Source: an uncultured Flavobacteriaceae bacterium
Lineage (GTDB): Bacteria > Bacteroidota > Bacteroidia > Flavobacteriales > Flavobacteriaceae
Assembly: GCA_947487895.1 (NCBI GenBank)
Contig: CANKYF010000001.1
Location: forward strand, 372,001 to 436,000
Direction of reading: 5' to 3'
Length of the DNA stretch: 64,000 bases
Positions 7,959 to 16,405 of the stretch are shown piece by piece (within the stretch, counting starts at the first letter, position 1; the number at the start of each line of letters is the position of its first letter). The translations under genes were made by a program, and so were the position numbers. Under the pieces are notes generated by a model. The model did no database searches. It saw only the letters and a program-made list of their open reading frames with translations, and had not been told where the DNA came from.

Positions 7959-10025
7959 TTATCCTAACTTTTTATTAGATAATCCTAATCCTTTTGCAAG
8001 GTTTGAAAGATTATCAAAAAGTGTAGCTTCGCTAGAGTCTACTGTTTTAGATTTTAAATCTATTAACAAATTAGCTACTGTTAAGTTTTTAATATCTTCT
8101 GAGGAGATACCGTATTTTGTAGCAAACTCTTTGATTTTATCTAACAGATTGCCTTTTACGTCATCACTACCTAAAATAGCATCTTTAACTTGTGTAATAT
8201 TATCTGAATGGTCTACCAAGCGGTCTATACCTTTAGATTTCGTGATTTGCCCAATAATTTGATCAAAGAACATAGTTTCTCCACCAACAATATCAATATT
8301 GGCTGCTTTTAGAGCTTCACCAATTACGTTTGCTTGTGCATCTGCAATTTCTTTTTGAATATTGATTTCAGCTAAATCTACTTGTAATTCTTTATCTAAA
8401 CGTAGTTTGAACTCTTCATGTTCTTTACCAACACCATCTAGTTTTTTCATGGCATTCGCTTTTTCTTCTATACCAACCGCGTCTGCAAGGGCCTTCTCCT
8501 TAATAACTTCAGCTTCAGCAACACCTTGTTCTTTAACAGCTTCAGCTTTAGCTAAAATACCAGCAGCTTCAGCCTTTGCTTTTTCCTCTATAATTGAAGC
8601 CTCAACTAGTCCTTGACGCTCATTAGCATCTGCTTTTGCATGCATTACTTGCGCTTCAGACATACCAATAGTTGCTTCTTCTTTTGCCTTAGCTTCAGCT
8701 AGTGTTTTTCTAGCATCGGCTTCTTTTTGACTGGCTTGTTTCTTAGCTTCAGCTTCAATATTTATTTCTTCAGCTTTTTGCTTAGATGCCTCTTTTTGAG
8801 CTTCAGCCGCTTTTATAGTTTTTATTAACTCTTCTTGTGCATTTGCTTCAGCAATCGTAATTTTTACTTGTTTCTCTCTATCAGCCGTTTTAAAAGCTTC
8901 AATATCCTTCATGTTTTCTTGCTCTTCAACTACACCTTTTTCTAACATTACTCTGTCTCGAATAACATCCTGAATATTTTTCTTTTCTACTTCAACAACT
9001 TTTTCTTTTTCAATTTGAGCAAGTGTTACAATGCGTTCTCTTTCTGTAGCTTCTAACATTCTGTCTTTTTCAACTCTTTCAGATTCTACAGCATCTGTAC
9101 GTTGTTTATTTTTAGCAGCAACAATAATTTGGCGCTCCATATTTTCTTCAGCAACTTTAACTTTTTCTTCTGTTACTATTCTTGCACTTTCAGATTTTAA
9201 ACGTTGTTCTTCGGCTACCTTTAAGGTTTCTGCTTCTTCTCGGGCCTTTATATTAGCAATTTCTCTTTTTTGTTGCTCTTCTTTTTCTGCTAATTGTTTA
9301 TCTAATTCTAAAATAGCTTCTCGAGCTTCTACATCTTGTTTTCTAATTACTTTTTCCTCATCACGCTTAATAAGGTTAGATTTCATGTTTTGCTCTGCTG
9401 TAAGCTCTGTGATTTTCTTGATACCCTCAGCATCTAAAATATTATCAGACTTTAAGAACTCAATAGATGTTTGTTCTAAATAATCTATAGCACAATCTTC
9501 AAGTGTATAGCCATTAAGGTCTGTACCAATGATATCAACAATTTCATCACGAAATTCTCTACGAGCTTCATATAACTCAACAAAGTTAAATTTCTTACCA
9601 ACGGTTTTTAAAGCTTCAGAGAATTTTGCTTCAAAAAGTTCTTCTAAAGTAGAGATATCAGATGCACGCTCACAACCTACAGTTTGAGCCACTTTTTTAA
9701 TGAATTCTACTTCGTTATTTACTCTCACAAAAAATGCTACCTTAATATCTGCACGCATATTATCTTTACACAACAGACCATTATCTCCAATACGTTCTAT
9801 TTGGATTTTCTTTACAGAAATATCCATGATTTCAACTCTGTGAAATACAGGAACTACATAAAGACCTTTATCTGTGGCAACTTTAGTGCCTTTAAATCCT
9901 GTTCTCACTAAAGCTTCACCTTGAGGTACTTTTTTATAAAATAATGCAATAATTGCAAAGTAGATTACTATTAAAAAAAGAATAAGTCCAAAGCCTATTC
10001 CAATAAATTGTGGGATGTTTTCCAT
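7959..10025 (-). CDS. Flotillin (YqiK-like) SPFH-domain membrane scaffold
   Basis: 688 residues. One N-terminal membrane segment (about 8-30, FGLILFLIVIYFAIIALFYK) is followed by KKVPQGEALVRTGFKG and an SPFH/band-7 domain to about residue 205. Residues ~205-570 form a very long Ala/Glu/Lys coiled coil with flotillin-type EA repeats (AEAEVIKEKALADAVGIEEK), then a short C-terminal domain. Flotillins oligomerise on the inner membrane and organise microdomains. This length and order match YqiK-type flotillins, which sit after a YqiJ-like OB-fold protein, exactly as here (37-base gap). ORFs seen on the opposite strand over the coiled coil are codon-periodicity shadows. Confidence 0.92.
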   Translation of the reverse strand: MENIPQFIGIGFGLILFLIVIYFAIIALFYKKVPQGEALVRTGFKGTKVATDKGLYVVPVFHRVEIMDISVKKIQIERIGDNGLLCKDNMRADIKVAFFVRVNNEVEFIKKVAQTVGCERASDISTLEELFEAKFSEALKTVGKKFNFVELYEARREFRDEIVDIIGTDLNGYTLEDCAIDYLEQTSIEFLKSDNILDAEGIKKITELTAEQNMKSNLIKRDEEKVIRKQDVEAREAILELDKQLAEKEEQQKREIANIKAREEAETLKVAEEQRLKSESARIVTEEKVKVAEENMERQIIVAAKNKQRTDAVESERVEKDRMLEATERERIVTLAQIEKEKVVEVEKKNIQDVIRDRVMLEKGVVEEQENMKDIEAFKTADREKQVKITIAEANAQEELIKTIKAAEAQKEASKQKAEEINIEAEAKKQASQKEADARKTLAEAKAKEEATIGMSEAQVMHAKADANERQGLVEASIIEEKAKAEAAGILAKAEAVKEQGVAEAEVIKEKALADAVGIEEKANAMKKLDGVGKEHEEFKLRLDKELQVDLAEINIQKEIADAQANVIGEALKAANIDIVGGETMFFDQIIGQITKSKGIDRLVDHSDNITQVKDAILGSDDVKGNLLDKIKEFATKYGISSEDIKNLTVANLLIDLKSKTVDSSEATLFDNLSNLAKGLGLSNKKLG

Positions 10026-10062
10026 AGTTAATGTTTGGTTTATTTAATTGATTTTCTTTGTG

Positions 10063-10800
10063 TTATAAGTTTAAGTTGTCTGAGTCAGAGTTATCATCAT
10101 CATCTTCAAAGGGTAATACCCAATAAAAATTCGTATCGTCAGATTGTTTTAAGATTACAATATTTTGTTTGTAGGTGATTGTTTCACCATCAAATGCTTT
10201 TACATAAATGGACATAGGGTTACCGTCGGCTAAAACTTCAGCAGACCCCATTTTATCACCAGAAATTTTTGAGAGCATAACACCTTTTCTGCCAGCTAAA
10301 TTTGTAGGTAAATCACCATCAGGATTTAAGTTTTTAAAAAAGCTTTTAAAGGGTGTTGTAAAAATTTTGGTTAGAATTAAAGACGGTAATATACCAGCAA
10401 TAAGCAATGTGTATCCAAATTTATTATTATAAGAATGCAAAATGCTTGTTGAAATAACTGTACATAACCACCAAATAAAAATCCAGCAAGTAAAAGTGAA
10501 CATGAATGGTAGTCCAACAAAATTGAAGTAAATTAATATAATTTGCCACCATTTATAATCCTTTTTAGGATTTCTAATAACATCATCTCTATTTATTTCT
10601 GCATTTGCAAGATCTGTAATTGAGGTAGCTGTATCTATATCAATATCAGCATCTACGTCAATGTCTACATCTACATCAATATCTAAGTCAAAATCAATAC
10701 CAGAAATCATATTAAAAAGCCAATACAGTATAAGTAAAATGACTAGTATAGTAAGTGTGATGTTTACTGGGGAAAAAGCAATTTCAATAACTGAGTTCAA
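10063..10800 (-). CDS. YqiJ-like OB-fold membrane protein, flotillin partner
   Basis: 245 residues. One N-terminal membrane helix (about 13-33) is followed by a remarkable alternating-Asp tract, residues 36-56 with Asp at every second position (11 Asp). Two more membrane helices lie around 85-150 (IILIYFNFVGLPFMFTFTCW and TLLIAGILPSLILTKIF). The C-terminal beta-rich domain (about 165-235, GRKGVMLSKISGDKMGSAEV onward) fits the OB fold of YqiJ/NfeD-type proteins. The C-terminus is acidic (EDDDDNSDSD). First gene of the minus-strand locus, directly before the flotillin. The start is TTG; the next ATG would remove the first membrane helix. The family call is by position and fold pattern. Confidence 0.8.
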   Translation of the reverse strand: MNSVIEIAFSPVNITLTILVILLILYWLFNMISGIDFDLDIDVDVDIDVDADIDIDTATSITDLANAEINRDDVIRNPKKDYKWWQIILIYFNFVGLPFMFTFTCWIFIWWLCTVISTSILHSYNNKFGYTLLIAGILPSLILTKIFTTPFKSFFKNLNPDGDLPTNLAGRKGVMLSKISGDKMGSAEVLADGNPMSIYVKAFDGETITYKQNIVILKQSDDTNFYWVLPFEDDDDNSDSDNLNL

Positions 10801-11115
10801 TGGGTTTCGTTTTAAAATAATGAGTTTTTAGATAGCAATTACTTACAAACAATAATAGGTAATTTTATTTACATTTCATAAGTGTATTCTTATGTTTATT
10901 TTGTCTTATAAAAACTACAATTATACTTATATGTATTGTTATAGTTGAAAATGTTACAATTACTTCTAATTTAATTGCTTTTGGTGTATTTATTTTTCAA
11001 TTTTCTATTAGAGATATATTACATTTTATTTTTTTGTTTAATATTTATTAATAATTATTAAACAAAAATTAATTATCTTTGAAGTAGAATAATTGCTCAA
11101 TAACACAGTTTTATT
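10801..11115. other. Divergent promoter region
   Basis: About 315 AT-rich bases between the divergent YqiJ-like and TetR genes, so it should hold both promoters. I can see a -7-type TATCTTTG at 11074-11081 facing the TetR gene, without a convincing -33 partner, and a small inverted repeat CATAAG/CTTATG at about 10877-10894. No operator-like repeat pair or small ORF is convincing. Confidence 0.4.
11074..11081 (+). promoter_or_regulatory. Candidate -7 element for the TetR operon
   Basis: TATCTTTG matches the Bacteroidetes -7 consensus TAnnTTTG and lies 34 bases before the TetR start codon. No TTTG is found at the usual upstream distance, so only the -7 half is supported. Confidence 0.4.
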
Positions 11116-11769
11116 ATGGCTAAGAAAAAAAGCATATCAAAAGCAGATTTAATTTCAATGTACATGGATTATGTGCTTGAATTTAACGAAGACCCAAAAT
11201 CGGTTTACAAGTTTAGTAAAGACAACAATTTAGAAGAAACTTACTTTTATCAATGTTTTTCTTCGTTTGAATCCATAAAAACACAGATTTTTTCAAGTTT
11301 TTTTGAAAATACAATGACCTTGTTAAATAAGAGTGATGATTTTAAAACATTCGATGCCCGTAATAAATTATTGAGCTTTTACTTCACTTTTTTTGAAGTA
11401 CTAACAGCCAATAGAAGTTATGTTGTACATGCTTTAAAGCAAAAAGAAAATAAACTTGAAGGGTTAAAGAGTCTTAAAGAATTAAGATTTCATTTCAAGG
11501 AATTTATAAACCATCTTGAGATTGAAAAGTTAGAATTAAAGCAAGAGCGATTAGAAAAAATTCAAGATAAAGCAATTACTGAAACAGCTTGGGCACAACT
11601 GTTATTAACCATTAAGTTTTGGTTAGATGATACTTCATCATCATTTGAAAAAACAGATGTATTTATTGAGAAATCTGTCAATGTTAGTTTTGATATCATG
11701 AATATAGCTCCAATAAAAAGTGTTATTGATTTAGGTAAATTCTTGTTTAAAGAAAAGATGATGAACTAA
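11116..11769 (+). CDS. TetR-type transcriptional regulator
   Basis: 217 residues. The N-terminal ~55 residues follow the TetR helix-turn-helix layout (SKADLISMYMDYVLEF, then DPKSVYKFSKDNNLEETYFY as turn and recognition helix), and the rest is an all-helical ligand/dimer domain with no recognisable subclass. The recognition helix is divergent from the consensus. Its stop codon overlaps the ATG of the AarF-like kinase (TAATG), so regulator and kinase are translationally coupled and the regulator probably controls its own operon. The ligand is unknown. Confidence 0.75.
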   Translation: MAKKKSISKADLISMYMDYVLEFNEDPKSVYKFSKDNNLEETYFYQCFSSFESIKTQIFSSFFENTMTLLNKSDDFKTFDARNKLLSFYFTFFEVLTANRSYVVHALKQKENKLEGLKSLKELRFHFKEFINHLEIEKLELKQERLEKIQDKAITETAWAQLLLTIKFWLDDTSSSFEKTDVFIEKSVNVSFDIMNIAPIKSVIDLGKFLFKEKMMN

Positions 11770-13079
11770 TGAAAACTATAGATAATATACCAACTTCAAA
11801 AATACAACGTGCTACAAAATTGGTACAAACAGGTACTAAAGTTGGAGTTAATTATTTGAAGTACTACGGAAATAAATTAGTAAACGGAGAGGAAGATGCA
11901 AAGGAGCAACTGAATCAAGATAATGCCGAGGATATATATAATGGTTTGAAACAACTAAAGGGAAGCGCTTTAAAAGTAGCCCAAATGTTGAGTATGGAAA
12001 AGGGTATACTACCTCAAGCTTATGTTGAACAGTTTTCTTTATCACAATTCTCTGTACCACCTTTATCGGCACCTTTGGTTAAAAAAACGTTCAAAAAGTA
12101 TTTTGGTAAAAATCCTGATGAATTATTTGATACATTTAATTTAAATGCTGTCAGTGGCGCGAGTATAGGTCAGGTTCATTTAGCCGAGAAAGACGGAAAA
12201 AAATATGCAGTTAAAATTCAATATCCGGGTGTTGCCGAAAGTATCTCAACAGATTTAGCATTGGTAAAACCTATAGCTATAAAAATGTTTAATATTAAGG
12301 GTAAGGATAATGATAAATATTTTAAAGAGGTAGAAGATAAGTTAATAGAAGAAACTAATTATGTTCTAGAAGTAGAGCAGAGTCAAACCATAGTAGAATC
12401 TTGCAAACATATTACTAATCTTAGGTTTCCTAGCTATTATAAAGAATATTCGTCTGATAGAATTATTACAATGGATTGGATGGAAGGTGTTCATCTTTCT
12501 GAGTTTACCGCAATAAATACAGATAAGGATAAAGCTAATAAACTAGGACAGGCTTTATGGGATTTTTACATGTATCAAATGCACAAGATCAAAAAGGTAC
12601 ATGCAGATCCTCATCCTGGTAACTTTTTAATCTCTAAAGAAACTGAATTAGTGGTACTAGACTTTGGTTGTATGAAACAAGTTCCTGATGATTTTTATGT
12701 GCCATATTTTGAATTAGCTAAAAAAGAAAACATTTCTAATCCTGAGTTTTTTGAGAAGAAATTATATGAATTAGAGATTTTAAGAAAAGATGATTCTCCT
12801 CAAGAAATTACTTTTTTCACAGCAATGTTTCATGAAATGTTGAGTCTCTTTACAGAACCATTTCAGAAAGATGTTTTTGATTTTTCAGATGAAACCTTCT
12901 TTGGGAAAATCACAGAGCTAGGTACTAAATACGCTAAAAACACAGAGCTTAGGAATATGAATGGTAACAGAGGCTCTAAGCACTTTATCTACATCAACCG
13001 AACTTTTTTCGGGTTGTACAATTTAATGCATGAATTGAAAGCAAACCATGTTAAGATTAACAATTTTGAACAATACTAA
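11769..13079 (+). CDS. ABC1/AarF (UbiB-type) atypical kinase
   Basis: 436 residues of the ADCK/UbiB family, atypical kinases or ATPases that assist handling of quinones and other isoprenoid lipids. Motifs seen: LKGSALKVAQMLSME (the family KxGQ-like N-lobe helix, here K-V-A-Q), ASIGQVHLAEKDGKKYAVKI (family A-rich loop and the ATP Lys), HADPHPGNFLI (catalytic loop) and VVLDFGCMK (Mg-binding DFG). No C-terminal membrane pair is obvious. Coupled at both ends by TAATG overlaps to TetR and to a flavin-binding protein, so the three form one tight operon. A role in lipid or quinone chemistry is inferred from the family. Confidence 0.9.
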   Translation: MKTIDNIPTSKIQRATKLVQTGTKVGVNYLKYYGNKLVNGEEDAKEQLNQDNAEDIYNGLKQLKGSALKVAQMLSMEKGILPQAYVEQFSLSQFSVPPLSAPLVKKTFKKYFGKNPDELFDTFNLNAVSGASIGQVHLAEKDGKKYAVKIQYPGVAESISTDLALVKPIAIKMFNIKGKDNDKYFKEVEDKLIEETNYVLEVEQSQTIVESCKHITNLRFPSYYKEYSSDRIITMDWMEGVHLSEFTAINTDKDKANKLGQALWDFYMYQMHKIKKVHADPHPGNFLISKETELVVLDFGCMKQVPDDFYVPYFELAKKENISNPEFFEKKLYELEILRKDDSPQEITFFTAMFHEMLSLFTEPFQKDVFDFSDETFFGKITELGTKYAKNTELRNMNGNRGSKHFIYINRTFFGLYNLMHELKANHVKINNFEQY

Positions 13080-13720
13080 TGGCATTTTTTAAGAAAGAAG
13101 ATATTGAAAGCTTTAGTCATATTTACAAAATAAACTTGATGAATAGTTTATCAGGTTATAAATCTGCAAATTTAATTGGTAGTATTTCTAAAGAAGGGAT
13201 AGAGAATGTTGCTGTATTTAGTTCTGTAATTCATTTGGGATCTAATCCTCCACTTTTAGGATATATTCTTCGTCCTACAACAGTACCTAGAAATACCTAT
13301 GAAAACATAAAAGACATTGGGTTTTATACCATAAATCATATAACAGAAAGTATAACAGAAGATGCGCATCACACTTCTGCTAAATACGATAGAGAGATAT
13401 CTGAGTTTGAAGTAACCAATTTAACTCCAGAATATAAACATGATTTTAAAGCACCATTTGTGAAAGAATCACCAGTAAAAATAGGTCTTAAATATATAGA
13501 AGAATATTACATAAAAGCTAATGATACCATTTTGCTAATAGGAGAAATTCAATTTTTTGAGGTTGATGATAGTATGCTACAAGAAGATGGTTTTTTAAAT
13601 CTTTCAGAAGGAAAAGTTGCTGCTATTAATGGTTTAGATGGTTATGCAATACCAAAGTCTTTAGCTAGGTATGAATATCAACGTTCAAAACCTTTAATCA
13701 GTAATTTGAATGAAAGTTAA
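13079..13720 (+). CDS. Flavin reductase-like FMN-binding protein
   Basis: 213 residues of the flavin reductase/split-barrel family. N-terminal NLIGSISKEGIENVAVFSSV and PLLGYILRPTTVPRNTYENI fit the FMN-phosphate binding loop and the strand after it; FYTINHITESITEDAHHTSA and the later KVAAINGLDGYAIPKSLARY are family-typical. It may reduce or carry FMN for a partner; no oxygenase partner is next to it. Last gene of the TetR-AarF operon by its TAATG start overlap. Confidence 0.85.
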   Translation: MAFFKKEDIESFSHIYKINLMNSLSGYKSANLIGSISKEGIENVAVFSSVIHLGSNPPLLGYILRPTTVPRNTYENIKDIGFYTINHITESITEDAHHTSAKYDREISEFEVTNLTPEYKHDFKAPFVKESPVKIGLKYIEEYYIKANDTILLIGEIQFFEVDDSMLQEDGFLNLSEGKVAAINGLDGYAIPKSLARYEYQRSKPLISNLNES

Positions 13721-13728
13721 TTGGTAAT

Positions 13729-13833
13729 TTGGCAGAATTAGAAAAACACGAAGCTAAAAGAACATTTGTAAAAGGACGTTTTAAATGTACACGTCAAAGA
13801 AGTATATCAAACAACAAAGTATCTAAACGCTAG
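13729..13833 (+). CDS. Possible 34-residue basic small protein
   Basis: Short frame between the flavin reductase gene and the RNA methyltransferase gene. Starting from TTG it would encode a Lys/Arg-rich peptide beginning MAELEKHEAKRTFVKG and ending NNKVSKR. The frame is open a few codons further upstream but has no ATG. No family is recognised. It could be a real small protein, the remnant of a decayed gene, or chance. Confidence 0.25.
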   Translation: MAELEKHEAKRTFVKGRFKCTRQRSISNNKVSKR

Positions 13834-13862
13834 AAAAACTTCTAATATCTTAGAATGTTTGA

Positions 13863-13870
13863 TATTTTTG
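13863..13870 (+). promoter_or_regulatory. -7 element suggesting a nearly leaderless mRNA
   Basis: TATTTTTG matches TAnnTTTG and ends only 4 bases before the ATG at 13875. Transcription from it would start at or next to the start codon. The -33 half is not clear. Confidence 0.4.
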
Positions 13871-13874
13871 CCGC

Positions 13875-14333
13875 ATGAATGATAATTTTGTAAATGAGTT
13901 TTTTGGTATAGGTATTCAAAATGGAAAAACGCCAGAGAATTTAGGTGTTTTATGGCGTTCTGCTCAAAACTTAGGTGCTAGTTTTATTTTTACCATAGGT
14001 AATAGATATGCTAAACAAGCCTGTGATACACATAATGCTGTTAAGTCAATGCCGTATTACCATTATGATACTTTTGAAGAATTCTTTAATAACTTACCAA
14101 AAGGAGCACGTTTAGTAGGTGTTGAACTTACAGATAATGCGCAAACATTGGAAACTTTTCACCACCCCAGACGTTGCGTGTATTTATTAGGAGCAGAAGA
14201 CCACGGACTTACCAAAGAAGCTATAGAGAAATCTCATTTTTTAGTAAAATTTAATTCTACATTAAGTTTAAATGTATCAGTAGCAGGTAGCATTGTCATG
14301 TATGATAGAGGTATAGCTAAACCAAGAGTTTAA
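13875..14333 (+). CDS. TrmH/SpoU-family RNA 2'-O-methyltransferase
   Basis: 152 residues, a single SPOUT domain. Motif 1: TPENLGVLWRSAQNLGASFI, with the Asn and Arg used for SAM and RNA. Motif 2: RCVYLLGAEDHGLTKEAI. Motif 3: LNVSVAGSIVMYD, forming the trefoil-knot SAM site. The size and single-domain form match TrmL/TrmH-type tRNA methyltransferases; the exact nucleotide target is not readable. A second SpoU protein and RsmE, also SPOUT class, lie elsewhere in this window. Confidence 0.9.
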   Translation: MNDNFVNEFFGIGIQNGKTPENLGVLWRSAQNLGASFIFTIGNRYAKQACDTHNAVKSMPYYHYDTFEEFFNNLPKGARLVGVELTDNAQTLETFHHPRRCVYLLGAEDHGLTKEAIEKSHFLVKFNSTLSLNVSVAGSIVMYDRGIAKPRV

Positions 14334-14422
14334 CAACAAAAAGATATATTTTTCTTCAAAATTACATTTCATTTTTAGTGTCTTAACTAATATTTAAAAG
14401 CCTTTTTTATTAAACCCCATAA

Positions 14423-14453
14423 TTTGTTAGCATAAGTTTTTTTTGTATTATTG
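14423..14453 (+). promoter_or_regulatory. Promoter of the GntR sugar operon
   Basis: TTTG (14423-14426), then exactly 19 bases, then TATTATTG (14446-14453): the Bacteroidetes TTTG-N19-TAnnTTTG promoter with one mismatch. The first operator starts on the last base of the -7 box, so a bound repressor would cover the transcription start. Confidence 0.75.
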
Positions 14454-14490
14454 TATACCGTATACGAAAATATATTACCGTATACGGTAA
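14453..14490 (+). promoter_or_regulatory. Twin GntR operator upstream of its own regulator
   Basis: Two copies of TACCGTATACG, at 14456-14466 and 14476-14486, exactly 20 bases apart on the same face of the helix. The second is the core of a perfect 16-bp palindrome (TTACCGTATACGGTAA, 14475-14490); the first includes tandem GTATAC. They lie between the -7 box and the GntR start codon, as expected for autoregulation of a GntR/FCD repressor. Confidence 0.8.
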
Positions 14491-14496
14491 TGAGAA

Positions 14497-15141
14497 ATGA
14501 CAAAAATTTTTAATAACGAACTTGGTTCTCAGGCTTATAAACGAGTAAAAGACATGATTATGTCTAAAGAGTTACGTCCTGGAGAAAAAATAGTTCAAGA
14601 TAAACTAGCAGAAGAGTTAGGCATAAGTAGAACACCTTTAAGATCAGCATTACAAATGTTAGAAGGTGAAGGTTTAATTATTGCTAATACAGGAAAAGGT
14701 GTTAGTGTCAAAGAATTTACAGATACAGAAATTGTTGAGATTTTTGATTGTAGAATGGCCTTAGAAAGTACCGCTGTAAGGTTATTTACAGAGCGTGCCA
14801 GACCAAGCGAGATACAAGAGCTTAGAGATTTGTTTACACCATTTTTAAATGGAGATATTGATGAAGCAAATTATCAAAAAGCAGATGCACAATTTCATGA
14901 TACTATTATAAAACAAAGTGGAAACAGCTTTTTATATCGTTTGTTTCAACAAGGAAATTTATTGATGTGTATGGATCTTATAGGTTTATTGAGACTACCA
15001 AATGAAACCTTACCAGAGCATATAGAAATAATAGACGCGATGGATAAAAGAGATAGTGCTCTTGTTGAATCGTTAGCAATATCTCATTTAAATAAAACTA
15101 AAAAACTTATTCTAAAGCGAATTAATGAAAAGAAAAGGTAA
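14497..15141 (+). CDS. GntR-family (FCD/FadR-type) transcriptional regulator
   Basis: 214 residues. The winged helix-turn-helix occupies about 1-75 (SQAYKRVKDMIMSKELRPGE, LAEELGISRTPLRSALQMLE, GLIIANTGKGVSVKEF). An all-helical FCD ligand domain follows, with a metal-site pattern (DAQFHDTIIKQSGN and the late IEIIDAMDKRD...SHL). FCD regulators respond to sugar acids and related organic acids and usually repress until the ligand binds. The twin operator upstream fits autorepression. It overlaps the transporter gene by 17 bases and heads the operon. The start chosen is the ATG after the operator; the ATG seven bases earlier is out of frame and quickly stops. Confidence 0.92.
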   Translation: MTKIFNNELGSQAYKRVKDMIMSKELRPGEKIVQDKLAEELGISRTPLRSALQMLEGEGLIIANTGKGVSVKEFTDTEIVEIFDCRMALESTAVRLFTERARPSEIQELRDLFTPFLNGDIDEANYQKADAQFHDTIIKQSGNSFLYRLFQQGNLLMCMDLIGLLRLPNETLPEHIEIIDAMDKRDSALVESLAISHLNKTKKLILKRINEKKR

Positions 15142-16396
15142 TAGTTTTTTTCCTGTTAGATATCGTATGGTTTTTGGCACATTTATTCTAGCAATGATTG
15201 TGCTATTTGACCGTATCTTGATATCTGTAGCAAAAGATCCTGTTGCTACAGATCTTGGTTTATCTGATAAGCAAATGGGATGGGTTTTATCAATTTTTGC
15301 ATTAGGTTATGCTTTATTTCAAACACCATCAGGATATCTCGCCGATAAATTTGGAGCACGTAAAGTACTTACAGCTGTTGTTAGTTTATGGTCAGTTTTT
15401 ACTGCTTTAACTGGAGCTGTCTATAATTTTATAACGTTAATTTTTGTTAGGTTTTTGTTTGGTGTTGGAGAAGCAGGTGCATTTCCAAGTATGGCAAATG
15501 CTGTTTTTAATTGGATACCAATAAAAGAACGAGGTATAGTTCATGGTATTAATTTTTCAGGTGGAAGAATAGGAGCAGCCATAGCACTTCCCATTGTTGC
15601 TTGGTTAATAAATATTACTAGTTGGAGAATGAGTTTCCTTATTCTTGGAGTTATTGGAGTTTTATGGGCTGTTATTTGGTATTTCTGGTATAGAGATACC
15701 CCAGAGAACCATAAAAGTATATCAGAAGATGAATTAGAAATTATTAAGTCAGGTACAAATCTAAAGAACACTATAGAAATAAAACCTGTATCGTTTTACA
15801 AACTATTTAGGTCTAAAGCTATGTGGCTTTTAATGGGACAATACTTTAGTAGCAATTTTACTTTTTTCTTCTGTTTAACTTGGTTATTTCCTCATTTAAA
15901 AGCAAAATACAATCTAGATATGGTTGAGGCTGGTTTTTACTCATCTGCTCCATTGATTTTTGGAGCTCTTGGTAATTGGGTGTCAGGATTTCTAGTAGAC
16001 GGTATTTTTAAACGTGGCAAATTAGCCATGTCAAGAAAGTTGCCAGCAGTAATAGGGTTTTCTCTTGCAGCTATTGGTATTGTAGTAAGTGTTTATATGG
16101 AAAACGTTTTGGAAGCTGTAGCATTTTTATCATTAGCTGTATTTGGAGCTGATATGACTCTAAGTCCTTCTTGGTCTACGTGTTTAGATATAGGTAAAGA
16201 ACATTCTGGTACCGTAAGTGGTACAATGAATATGGCGGGAAATTTAGGATCATTTTTCACTGCTTTAGCATTTCCATATATGGTAGCATTTACGGGGTCT
16301 TATACCCCATTTTTCTTTGTTGCGGCGGGGTTAAATGTATTGGCAATACCCATGTGGTTATTAATAAAACCTCAGAAAACATTACAAATTTCATAA
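15125..16396 (+). CDS. MFS transporter, anion:cation symporter (hexuronate-type) family
   Basis: 423 residues with about 12 membrane helices. N-half signatures: DRILISVAKDPVATDLGLSD at the first helix, GYLADKFGARK in the helix 2-3 loop, and RFLFGVGEAGAFPSMANAVF and NWIPIKERGIVHGINFSGGR, typical of the ACS branch that imports hexuronates, glucarate and similar anions. The C-half has FFFCLTWLFPHLKAKYNLD. Likely takes the operon substrate across the inner membrane with protons. Lies inside the GntR operon, overlapping the regulator, and is probably induced with it. The substrate is not readable, but an acidic sugar is the best guess from the family. Confidence 0.9.
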   Translation: MKRKGNSFFPVRYRMVFGTFILAMIVLFDRILISVAKDPVATDLGLSDKQMGWVLSIFALGYALFQTPSGYLADKFGARKVLTAVVSLWSVFTALTGAVYNFITLIFVRFLFGVGEAGAFPSMANAVFNWIPIKERGIVHGINFSGGRIGAAIALPIVAWLINITSWRMSFLILGVIGVLWAVIWYFWYRDTPENHKSISEDELEIIKSGTNLKNTIEIKPVSFYKLFRSKAMWLLMGQYFSSNFTFFFCLTWLFPHLKAKYNLDMVEAGFYSSAPLIFGALGNWVSGFLVDGIFKRGKLAMSRKLPAVIGFSLAAIGIVVSVYMENVLEAVAFLSLAVFGADMTLSPSWSTCLDIGKEHSGTVSGTMNMAGNLGSFFTALAFPYMVAFTGSYTPFFFVAAGLNVLAIPMWLLIKPQKTLQIS

Positions 16397-16405
16397 TAGT
16401 TAATC

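Noticed and set aside
9031-9483. 150-residue ORF on the plus strand inside the flotillin gene
   Set aside because: Ser/Ala/Leu-rich antisense shadow of the flotillin coiled coil (EA/K-rich codons); no family signal.
14490-14513. Earlier ATG for the GntR gene
   Set aside because: Out of frame with the regulator and stops after seven codons; it also lies on the operator palindrome.
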